Below, in pieces: positions 55,147 to 64,000 of a stretch of DNA of 64,000 nucleotides. Numbering within the stretch: the first letter of the stretch is position 1; the number at the start of each line of letters is the position of its first letter. Made by a program: the position numbers and the translations under genes. Source of the stretch: Gerris lacustris (taxonomy: Eukaryota > Arthropoda > Insecta > Hemiptera > Gerridae); the NCBI GenBank assembly GCA_951217055.1, contig OX578282.1, positions 20,395,106-20,459,105 of the forward strand. Direction: 5' to 3'. Under the pieces are notes generated by a model. That model saw only the letters and a list, made by a program, of their open reading frames with translations. It ran no database searches and was not told the origin of the DNA.

Positions 55147-56757
55147 GTCTATTTTAGATAATCCCTAAGAATGGTATTCCAATCTGTGTATACATTATTC
55201 GTGCGAACAAAAGTAAATCAGCAACAAATCGACATAAATTACGTTCCTTTCTCCAAAATTAATTTTAATATTTTTCTTCTAACATATTATACACCATCTA
55301 TCATACATCTTGCATGTTACGTTAGTATGAATAATAGCTAAAATCAATTACATTTTTTCAACCCATTTCAATTAGAGTTAACAGTCTAAAATTGAAACCA
55401 CCGTAGCAACCTTACAGTATTAATGTATACGAATAAGTAATTGGTTGCTAAATGAATAAATTAAATTGGCCCTTTTGCTTAATACTTTAGAAGAGTTATT
55501 ATATTATTTTAAAGACTTATAAAAGTACAAGGAATGAATGGAAGGGTAATTAGGTGTTTCACCTTTACAAAACCAAACAATTATCAGTTTTTCATATTTG
55601 AGACACGACATTAACCTTTCAAATACCTACCTCTTATAATTTTTTTTTTCTTATACTACCTTCTTTAATATTTTTCTAATTATCGAAAAGTAAATGAATA
55701 ATTTATTATTTCCTAATAAACTTATATATAATAAAATCACTATAAAAATTCCTATAAAAAAAATTTACCATTTAGAAAATGTTATTTATACATCTATATA
55801 AAATTTTATATAGTAGTTAGGTATATAAAATTTTACTTATTTCAGTAAATATCTTGGATTTGCCAATCTTTTTATATTTTACTTTTTTCTAAAAAATATT
55901 GAATTTGTTTGGTGGAGCATCACTGAAATAGGGCTCGACCTATTTCAATTAACTTTATAATAGTTTCATAACTTTTTTTAAACTTTATTAACAATTTTAA
56001 ATAAATTATTTATTATCAAAATTTCACAGCTTGTAAGACCTAACTTGGAGTCAAACATACAGAAATTTATATTACGTGATTCTGCACTGATTGTTAAAAA
56101 TAAAAACCTTCATTAATTATAGATTAGAAATGCTACAATGTAGAGTATTATTATACTATCAATAAATCAAATATATATATATATATATATTATAAACTAA
56201 AATAAAATTAAAAATTAAATCAAAGACTTGGTAAAAACGAGTTTTTAACGAATCTATAACAACAATGGAGAACGATAATTAACAATATTAAAAAAGTAAA
56301 TAAATAAAACTCAAAACAAGCCAATTGAAGGAAAAATATGAATAGTGAGGAGAGAGTGGGAAGAAAAAATTAATTTAATTTTACCTTCAAAAAAACATTT
56401 CAACACAATACAAGGGGAAAAAGTGGGGGGAGGTCGGTATAAAAATTAAAATGAAGAAGGAAAGAAAATAATAAGAAAACACAATATAAGAGAGGAGTAA
56501 AGAAAAAAAATGCGAATTAATAACAAAAAAGAATGAAGTGAAGGAATGTCATTAAAGCATCACCTGGTGAGAAGACAGAGGCCCAAAATAATTAAAATGG
56601 ATTTTTACAAGTAGCTACTAGCAACAAAGACAGACAATAACATTTCCAAAAATTCTTAGACACGACAAACATCATTTGAAATATGAATAAAATGTATTTA
56701 TATTTATCATCATAATTTTAATTAAAATTTTGTTAAATATTACATAAAATTAAACTT
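55147..56757. other. AT-rich DNA, nothing recognised
   Basis: Includes a short (AT)n at about 56170-56190 and an A/G-rich stretch (56340-56560). No coding block. Confidence 0.45.
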
Positions 56758-56944
56758 GCTTCTAAGCTTACCGAAGGTAATTGTGATGACTCTGAAGAAC
56801 TCAAAATTTCCTTGACAGAAATCCGTTTCAGGGAACATTGTTGGTCTCCAATAAGTCTGTCGGTTTGTCTGTCTATAATGAAATTCTAATTTAATGAAAC
56901 TTGGATAGTAGATCATAATTAGCTTAATATTAACAACTTAATGA
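56758..56944 (+). repeat. Repeat B, degenerate start
   Basis: GCTTCTAAGCTTACCGAAGGTAA to TAGATCATAATTAGCTTAA. It is cut off where the minus-strand LINE fragment begins. Confidence 0.62.
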
Positions 56945-57785
56945 ATGAAACTGTGATGGTTCTTCTGATCCCTTCAACCATCCATGAGATGTGCTGCTTT
57001 TAATGATGGTTGTTGTCAACTAAAACTCCCAGGTATTTAATGCTATCAACTCTATGTATTTTCTGCAAGTATAGTCTGCGTTTGTCTGTTAGTATAGCCC
57101 CCTTTATGTATATTAATAGTCATGTTGTCCGATGAGATTATCTCCGAGTTATCGTCATTTAATTTTAGTAGATCTTTTAGGGGTACTTCTTTAGATTGTT
57201 ACTCCCCTAAGTGGTTTTAGAATATAAACAATGACAACTAAATAACTATTAAGACAAAGTCATGTTTAATCCAATGTACTTTGGGACAAAGGAATATCAC
57301 ACTTCTGTTTTTATAAGGGGAGTAACAATCTAAAGAAGAACATTCCGCACACCTTCTTTAGGTTGTTACTCCCCTCGGTTTTCTTTATAAGGGGAGTAAC
57401 AATCTAAAGAAGTGCCCTTTTAAGTATATCAGGAATAGCCAGCAAGCTATTACAGTACCCTGAGGTGTACCGAAAGTTACATTCAATAGTTCACTAACCT
57501 GTCCATTCACTTTTACTTGTTGGCATCGATTTTTTAAATAGCTATTAAACAAATTATGGTATTTCCTCTTTTACCTATTGAGTGTAAAATCCTAAGTAAT
57601 ATATGTGAGACAGTGTCGAAGGCCTTCTTCAAATTTGTAAATTTAGCCAGAAATTTGTTACCCGTGTCTAAGTCGTTAATTACATGTTCTGTTAGTTTGT
57701 ATACAGAGTCACAAGTACCTTTATTTTTCATACATCCGTATTGGATAGATGATGTCGTCCCCCTTATGCCAGAACCATGAATGTG
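56945..57785 (-). pseudogene. CR1-like LINE ORF2 fragment, minus strand, split by a MITE
   Basis: Read on the minus strand this is a decayed relative of the ORF2 at 30.7-33.6 kb. From 57740 downward it shows YGCMKNKGTCDSVYKLTEHV and FTNLKKAFDTVSH (with the motif A Asp kept). It then shows SYLKNRCQQVKVNG and the VTFGTPQGTVIACWLFLIY block. A MITE (57172-57424) interrupts it directly after LFLIY. Beyond the MITE it resumes with LLKLNDDNSEIIS and RVDSIKYLGVLVDNN, but the catalytic FVDD box between these two is deleted. In-frame stops occur after DNNHH. Both ends are truncated. It is a separate, older insertion of the same or a sister family. Confidence 0.82.
57172..57424. mobile_element. Nested MITE inside the minus-strand LINE fragment
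   Basis: The terminal repeat CTTCTTTAGATTGTTACTCC occurs four times in alternating orientation. 57186-57208 pairs with 57316-57338, and 57353-57375 pairs with 57390-57412. The outermost pair extends outward (CTTTTAGGGGTA / TGCCCTTTTAAG). The first inner unit carries a block (ATTAAGACAAAG ... GGAATATCACACTTCTG) that also forms the tandem array at 63 kb. The second is a bare 60-bp hairpin. Confidence 0.78.
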
Positions 57786-57954
57786 CAAATTTTCATATTA
57801 TGGTTTATTAGCTATTTGGAATTATTGTTTTATAATCTAAGTTTTGCCAAAACCCCGAATTTGTGCCTGCCTTGTAGCAGCTGTTATTGGCTATGACATC
57901 TAAATAGAATAGCTGAATTATGGTAAGATCATAAACTTTGAAACGCCATTTGCC

Positions 57955-58080
57955 GACAATGTGGTTCGAGGTGGTGGTTTGAAATGGTTAGAGCCACACC
58001 AACCACCTCTAACCATCTCCAACTACTTCGAACCACATCCAACCTTCTCGAACCAACTCCAACCACCTTAGTCCAACTTG
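57955..58080. repeat. CCAACCAC-type degenerate repeat and inverted repeat
   Basis: GTGGTTCGAGGTGGTGGTTTG faces several AACCACCTC / GAACCACATCC / GAACCAACTCC units of 13-15 bp, giving both a short tandem and an inverted structure. Confidence 0.6.
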
Positions 58081-58529
58081 AACTTTTTTTTGTTTTAGAA
58101 AAGGTCTATTAGAATATATTTGGTTTAACCATGTTATTTTTTTAAACAAAATCCTATTGATTTTTCCCGCGATCAGCTGTTAGCTAGCAAAAAAAGAAGA
58201 GAAACTGTCTGTAGAAGGAATTTAATAATAAATTAATTATGTATGCGGTATCAAATAACATGAAAACATATTGATTCTTATACAAAACAAGCATAATATG
58301 TTAAGTAAACCCTCTTTTGTTTTCTCCTTCACACCAACACCTATTGATTCAATATTTTTCTGTTCATCAATATTTTATATTTTCAAGTACATTTATCTGG
58401 AATAAACAAATAGAAGTATGTATGTTCTTTCATATTTGGGGTCACTACATGAACGAGCTAGGTGAAACTTAATTACTTACTCTTATATATTAATGGACCT
58501 TTAAAATAGTCTATATATATTTAAAATAA

Positions 58530-59075
58530 ACTGCCAATTGGTGTGGCACAATGCTTCCTCGCATCCTATTACATTCTTTATTGATATTATGCTTTTACAA
58601 GCCATTATTGTCTAATTTGTTTAATTATTGTTTCCCCTGTTTTATAATCAGTCAAAAATCTTATGATTTTTTACATGAATTTAAGTATCAATTTAGCAAA
58701 AGTTAAAGAGCGCAGACGGCTCCAATTAATCTGTAGCTATCTGCGGGCTCCTTTCGATAAACTATAGAAGTTTCATGCAAATCAAGTAAGTACTTTTGAA
58801 GCTATAGATGTAAATAAATGTATACGTTTGTGCGCATGTGGAAGAGAAAACAATGAGCGTAGAAGGTTAAAATTTACATGAGACCAACAATGAACTACCA
58901 TACACATTTCATTAGAATCGGACGTTGAGAAAAATTGAGCGACAGACCGACATACAGACACGGAATCAAAAATGTTCCTTGATGTCTGAAACGGATTTCT
59001 CTCTTGGAATTTTTGAAATTGGAGACATAAAATATTTTCGTTATTCAGAACGATCACATAGCTTCCGTTTCTCGG
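58530..59075 (-). repeat. Repeat B, inverted near-complete copy
   Basis: Runs from AACTGCCAATTGGTGTGGCA (end of B, complement) to GAACGATCACATAGCTTCCG (start of B, complement), with the GTTAAAGAGCGCAGACGG block in the middle. Confidence 0.75.
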
Positions 59076-59403
59076 AAGAAAAAAATAGATAAATAACACG
59101 CTTTGAATACTTTCATAACTGTGAAAGATTCAGCTTTCTAGGTTATCAAATAATACCAATAGTCAAAATCCTTGACCAATAGTCAAAATGTGCGTTGAAA
59201 ATTGGTAAGAAAATATGTACCTCACAAACATGAGATGTTTTATAAAACTATGTACCTAATAATAAATATGATCATTACTGAAAGCAAAACTGATTTATGT
59301 TATTAAATTAATAAAGTAAGGCTTACGCAGGAATCTCAACATATGCTGGCGATAGGTTGTCTCTAACGAATGTGGAAGATGATACAGTCGGGAATACAGA
59401 GAA

Positions 59404-59691
59404 ATGTCTGTCAATCAGATATCACTGGCCAATCGCCACAAGATGAGGAGAGAGGAATTCCTAACAAGACCTAGATTAGAACCTTGCGGAGAAAACCCGG
59501 ATAGCGAGTCGATCAAAATAGGGAGACCCATGAATAAAGGTACTATGGACAAGGTACTATGCTCCTTCAAGGAAAAAATAAATAAATCAAGATTGCTTTG
59601 GTTTCTGAATAATCACCTCAATAAAAATAAAATGATTATACTTTTCCCCTTCTTGTTACAGATGCAAAAGATGGACGAAAGAATAAAATAA
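59404..59691 (+). CDS. Unrecognised 95-codon open frame ending in repeat E
   Basis: ATG at 59404. The first 60 residues are charged and low in T-rich codons (RHKMRREEFLTRPRLEPCGE, then SIKIGRPMNKGTM), so they look more protein-like than most frames here. The end runs into a hydrophobic stretch, and the stop TAA is supplied by the first bases of repeat E (59689). No family is recognised. It may be a decayed retroelement or exon fragment. Confidence 0.2.
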   Translation: MSVNQISLANRHKMRREEFLTRPRLEPCGENPDSESIKIGRPMNKGTMDKVLCSFKEKINKSRLLWFLNNHLNKNKMIILFPFLLQMQKMDERIK

Positions 59692-60410
59692 ACAGGTCAA
59701 GTGTGTGCTGGTCAGCACACAGCGAGGGTCCGCAGGCCACACTATATAGTGTTTAACTGTAAAGTGTATAAACAGTTTTTTTTAAAAAATGCTAAAAAGC
59801 TTACTTTGAACCATTCTAAGTGTCTGATATTCTCAAAGCACACTCTGATAAAGTATTTTTTTGCCACTGAACCGGACTACAACCATATAAATACATCGAA
59901 AAGACCATAATTATAAAAAAACGTATTTTGTCAATAAAAAATAAAATAATATTTTTTCGAAATTTCCAAAAAGTGGTATCTTTACTTTTGGTCAAAGAAT
60001 GTTCAGGAATTTTTTCAGATTTTTTGCACTTCACATAAGCGAGATAGAAGGGGGGACACGTTTCACACCCACTTCAAACTTGCCTACGCTCGCCCTATCA
60101 AAGTTATATCCAAAGAATTATATATTTTTGTAATCAGCTCGACGCACCCTTTCATATGATACCCCTTACGGTGTCGAAAAAAAAAAAAATAAAATGTTTA
60201 ACCCTTAAGTTTTTTTACCCTATTTTTTTTGAAAAATATTTTTTTTAAGTCGCTATATTTTTAAAATATGTGGGTAGGTACAAGACACATACATGCCAAA
60301 TTTCAAAGTGATCGGACGAAAGGTGTAGCCGTGAGAGCACGCGAGAGGACGGACGGACAGACACACGCAGGAAAATATAAGGGTCCTTGGTTTTGCCTAC
60401 GGACCCTAAC
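59689..60410 (+). mobile_element. Repeat E, copy 2
   Basis: Same leader, hairpin (GTGTGCTGGTCAGCACAC), AGGGTCCGCAGG start and GCCTACGGACCCTAA end as copy 1. It has lost the poly-G run and part of the left interior. Confidence 0.8.
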
Positions 60411-60599
60411 AAATAAAAATATCACTTGCTTCACAATTGAAATGCTTTAGAAAGGATTTAGTAAAGAAAACTGTTATATGAGAGGAGGGGTATATTTCTT
60501 AAAAAATATTCAGGTAGCCTGTACGTATTCCACGCTGCAGACCCTCAAAACCCTAGTTTGTCACCTACAGTATATACACACTGGCAGCTTTTGTGAATT

Positions 60600-60727
60600 T
60601 TTGTCTTTTTGACTTGGCGGGGCGGAACGCTGCTGCGTTCCTAAATAGTAATTGTTGTTATGTACATGTTTGTCATATTTTCATTTTGGAGGGGGGTAAA
60701 ATGAAAAATACAGGAAATATATTTGTA
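60600..60727 (-). repeat. J block
   Basis: Complement of the CATTTTACCCCCCTCC ... GTACATAACAACAATTACT block at 3.5 kb. It adds a GGAACGCTGCTGCGTTCC hairpin. Confidence 0.5.
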
Positions 60728-60963
60728 TAATCTATATCTATATAAATAAAAATAAATGTTTGTTTATCTGTATGTCTGCTATGCCAATATTGTATATTCT
60801 TTAAAGTATAATACTGCAAATTGTAATATAAATTTTTCATATAAGGCAACATTATTTAACTAAATAAACTATTTATAAGGATTTTTAAAGGTAGCATCTA
60901 TACATTTTTCATGTTATTAATGTTTATTAGGCGGTACTAAGTTCGCCGGGTCAGCTAGTTGAT
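60728..60963 (-). repeat. Dispersed repeat, related terminus CTAGCTGACCCGGCGAAC
   Basis: On the minus strand it starts CTAGCTGACCCGGCGAACTT and ends in TATATAGATATAGATTATAC. This CTAGCTGACCCGG terminus is widespread in arthropod genomes (recalled, not searched). The interior is short. Confidence 0.6.
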
Positions 60964-61019
60964 TTATAAATAACCATACTTATAATGTTTTTAATAGGTG
61001 AACGTTTACACTACGTTTT

Positions 61020-61608
61020 CGATTTCAGAGGGAACTAGATTTTTCCCTGGAAAACAAGACGTGGTTCAATAATCGAGTACTCTCCCGACGACTCACCTTG
61101 AAATGATTTGTTATTTCCAAGCTAAGACAACTACATTTATTCCAGTTAAAATAAATATTTGACAAATCAAAATTTGTTGGTCTTTATTTAGATATAATGA
61201 CATCTAAATTATTTTTCTTCTAAATATAAAGTTAGGCCCGTTGTCATGGGCCTAAAGGCTTATTCACATATAAAATGGATTACATTTTATAGTTGTTCAA
61301 TAAAAATCGTCAGAACCATTTTCGAAAATAATATTTCTTCCATAGTTTGAAGGTGGCAGCGCCCCCAAATTTAGAGCTATAATTATTTTCTCGACTTTAC
61401 ATGAGAGTTTTTGATATGTCTAGACAGCCAAAGTGATTGAAATCGGTCTAGTAAGCTCTGCACAGATGACAGGCAGATATTTTTTAAAAACAATTCTTTT
61501 GGATTTAGGGGACCTTAAAATTTATAAATCCATAAAATATTCAAAAAGGGATTTTTCGCCATTACAATATTTGTTCTGTACATATTATACTACATGTATG
61601 AGAAAGTA
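61020..61608 (+). mobile_element. Repeat C copy interrupted by a D-family block
   Basis: C sequence runs to TTTTTCCCTGGAAAAC (about 61055) and resumes at about 61257 (GGCTTATTCACATATAAAATGGATTAC ... AATCGTCAGAACCATTTTCG). It ends near GTATGAGAAAGTATA. The 200-bp interruption is D-family sequence. Confidence 0.65.
61056..61256 (-). repeat. D-family block inside repeat C
   Basis: Contains CCCGACGACTCACCTTGAAATGATTTG and the GCCCGTTGTCATGGGC hairpin, both shared with 10205-10310. Confidence 0.6.
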
Positions 61609-63039
61609 TACGAGTATATAGTGAAATTGAATGCACTTGTAAGTAGTTGGGTCTAAGGGTGTAAATTATTTACTCAAAAGGGGTAAATTGTAAGTCCCCT
61701 TTAACTTGGGCTTAGTTCTGGATAAATGGATTGTTAATTATGATTTGTCGGACTAATATTACACCCTGAAAGAGCTATTCGAGCGTTAAATCGGAAAGAT
61801 AACACTTCGATTCAGTTTCGGTGACAAACTTTTCATTTAATTTATTTCTGAAACTTGGCCAGTTGTGATGTAGTTCCCCTTCTTATCTATAAGAATTTTC
61901 AATATCTTTAAATGTGAAGTATACACACTAGAAATAAATTATAAATTCAATGCATTTCATTTATCTATTGAAAATTATTAATTTATGTGTATGTAATACT
62001 GTAAATATATTTAATAGAGTATTATCTAAGCAATATTCAAATGTATATATTTAATTCACTTAATTTAAAATAAATCATTTGATAAATATGTTAGTTTTGT
62101 ACATTAAAATCAGTAAGTTCATAACTAAAATGTTTGATGGGTTTTAATTATATAATAATATATTTTTTTATATTACATTATGTATGTATGGATTAGAAAA
62201 GAATAAATATTTAGTTAATATTTCCCGGAAATTTAAATTGATGATGCTTGATTCAATTAAACAAATATGTTTGATTTTTATTTATCACATTCTACATTAT
62301 TATATTAAAATATATAACTCTAAATTTTTCCAGAAAAAAAAAATTGAGTTTATAAATTTAGAGTTAACATTCATTTCCCAATTTTGCCACGGGGCATGCA
62401 TTTTCTACAAATATATATATACTTCATTGGATCATTAGTTGAGGCTTTTCGTGAACCCCACACTTGACTGATCACAAATAACAATCAGAATTTAAAATAA
62501 AACTATTTTTTGGACTCTTATTGAAATCTATTTTCTGCGCCATGACAAGGTATGATCTTTATAATATACATAGATGTATACTGCGTAAATTATATATTTA
62601 CATGACATTGCTATTAACAAAGTAATTGCTAAATCTGCATTTAATAAATCATTTTTTCTAGTGGTCCGATTGACTTAGGATTTAAATCGTTCATATCATA
62701 TTTTAAGAACTTCAAATATTCGTGTTTTTTTTAAATAAATAAAATATCCTCATACGATCATACGGGATTTTTAAATATTAAAAAAAGGGAATTATGGGTG
62801 TTGAGATACACATGGGAAAGCTAAAACACTCCCAAATGGATACACTTACACTTAAACACATAAAAATATACATAACAATTTTTTTTAAATATGTACAAAA
62901 TCATCACAGTCATTGTAATGACCCATTAAACTGCACAATCAATACATCGTTTCATATTAAATTCAACAGTGTGATCTGGAGCTATATTAATTTGAATTAA
63001 AAAAATAAATTGTAATAAAGATATTTAATGGACATAATC
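61609..63039. other. AT-rich DNA, nothing recognised
   Basis: Two frames (62184-62438 and 62794-63000) have AT-driven composition and no family resemblance. Confidence 0.45.
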
Positions 63040-63785
63040 ATTATACTTTGTAGAGGTGTTAATATCCATTTTCTTAATAGTTTACTAGACTAAGGGATAT
63101 CACTTTTATATACAGAGGAGAGTATATATTTATTTGTCTGAAAACTAATAACACAAAGGAATATTATTACTTTCTTATACAGAAGTGTGATATTGCTTTA
63201 TCCCAAAGGACATGGCGCTAAATATCCCTTGTCTTAACAGATAATGAAATTAAGGAATAATATTAGTTCAACATACAGGCGTGCTTATATTATTCCTTTA
63301 TCAAATAACTATTAAGACAAAGGGATATTTAGTCCAAAGTACGAGTACTATGGGATTAAGGAATATCACACTTCTCTAAAAAAACGTGAAAATATCCCTT
63401 AGTATAATTAAATATTAAGACAAAGGGATATTATTACATTTTTATACAGAAGTGTGATACTACTTTTTCCTAAAGTACATGGGGCTAAATACTCTTTTTT
63501 CTTATAGATAATTAGACTAATGGATATTATTGTTGTTTCTATATAACGGAAAGTTTATATTCCTTTGTCTAAATAACTGTTAAGATGAAGGGATATTAAG
63601 TCCAAAGTACTACTTTGGGACTAAGGAATATCACACATCTGAATAAAAATGTGAAATTGTCCCTCAGTCTAATTAAATATTAAGACAAAAGGCTAATTTT
63701 ACTTTTTTATAGAAAGAGTAATATTCCTTAATTTAAAGTACATAGGATTAAATATCTCTTTGTCTTAGGGATAATATTTGTCGCT
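63040..63785. repeat. Tandem array, unit about 265 bp, about 2.8 copies
   Basis: The anchor ACAAAGGGATATTATTAC recurs at about 63151, 63415 and 63680, and the anchor TTAAGATGAAGGGATATTAAG recurs at about 63312 and 63580. Within each unit the blocks AATATCACACTTCTG and CAGAAGTGTGATATT are inverted relative to each other, as are TTAAGACAAAGGGATATT and AATATCCCTTTGTCTTAA. Confidence 0.75.
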
Positions 63786-63794
63786 ACAATGACT

Positions 63795-63945
63795 TGACCT
63801 TTTGAGAGAAATATATTCATTTATTTACAAAGATCTGAGAATCGATCAGTTTTTCTCGGCTTCTCGAAAGCGACTCTCCTTATCTTTTACTTTTGTTCGG
63901 TGGTCATCATAAAATAATTCTAGTACCATGGTGCCGGTGTTTTTC
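63795..63945 (-). repeat. F block
   Basis: GAGAGAAATATATTCATTTATTTACAAAGATCTGA ... CTCGGCTTCTCGAAAGCGACTC is the complement of about 3400-3495. Confidence 0.6.
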
Positions 63946-63948
63946 AAC

Positions 63949-64000
63949 AAAATAAACAGGTCAAGTGTGTGCTAGTCAGCACACAGCGAGGGTCCGTAGG
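63949..64000 (+). mobile_element. Repeat E, copy 3, cut by the window edge
   Basis: AAAATAAACAGGTCAAGTGTGTGCTAGTCAGCACACAGCGAGGGTCCGTAGG matches the start of copies 1 and 2. The rest lies outside the window. Confidence 0.8.

Noticed and set aside
1..64000. CRISPR array, operon or prokaryotic features
   Set aside because: No short regular direct repeats with unique spacers, and no gene density or ribosome-binding sites; all signals are of a eukaryotic repeat-rich genome.

Overview
This window looks like a stretch of AT-rich nuclear DNA from an arthropod, probably an insect. It has long non-coding tracts, (TA)n and poly-T/A runs, a tRNA-derived SINE, many short inverted-repeat elements and broken retrotransposons. 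No host gene, rRNA or functional tRNA was recognised. A hemipteran-like host is only an impression from the style of the dispersed repeats and is not demonstrated.

The centre (about 24.9-34.2 kb) is the only region with strong coding signal, and it is two nested retrotransposons. The outer one is a CR1/Jockey-group LINE. Its ORF1 has a PHD-like zinc finger, a coiled coil and an RRM/FP-like domain. Its ORF2 has an APE endonuclease and a reverse transcriptase, and it is broken by one frameshift near 32.34 kb. Inserted in ORF1 after codon 15 is a complete Ty3/gypsy (Mag-like) element, 24920-29244. It has 126/122-bp LTRs that differ only by a 4-bp indel and a 5-bp target duplication (CAAAT). Its internal region is a single gag-pol frame that begins on the first base after the 5' LTR and ends on the first three bases of the 3' LTR. 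The primer binding site lies inside the gag start and the polypurine tract inside the last pol codons. Two in-frame TAG codons interrupt it.

The flanks (0-24.8 kb and 34.2-64 kb) are a mosaic of at least seven recurrent repeat families. These are called here A (ends with GGAACGAAGTTCC-type palindromes), B (starts GCTTCCGAGCTTACCG), C (long inverted ends, TACTTTCTCATAT), D (SINE body, GTCGGGACA), E (AGGGTCCGTAGG termini), F/J (short shared blocks) and G (an approximately 230-bp palindromic unit). Several are nested: A inside C, a LINE tail inside B, a D-like block inside C, and a MITE inside a LINE fragment. There are also LINE relics of at least three kinds (Jockey-like at 22.3 and 44.5 kb, RTE-like at 52.4 kb, CR1-like at 57 kb).

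Other structures are a set of fold-back elements (5.1, 13.4, 13.8, 14.6, 17.1, 41.7, 49.2 and 54.8 kb). Two of these carry a hammerhead-ribozyme-like core of the kind linked to Penelope-like elements. A roughly 265-bp tandem array lies at 63.0-63.8 kb, and a fragment of its unit is also found inside the MITE at 57.2 kb. Functionally the window reads as a repeat graveyard holding one recent LTR insertion.
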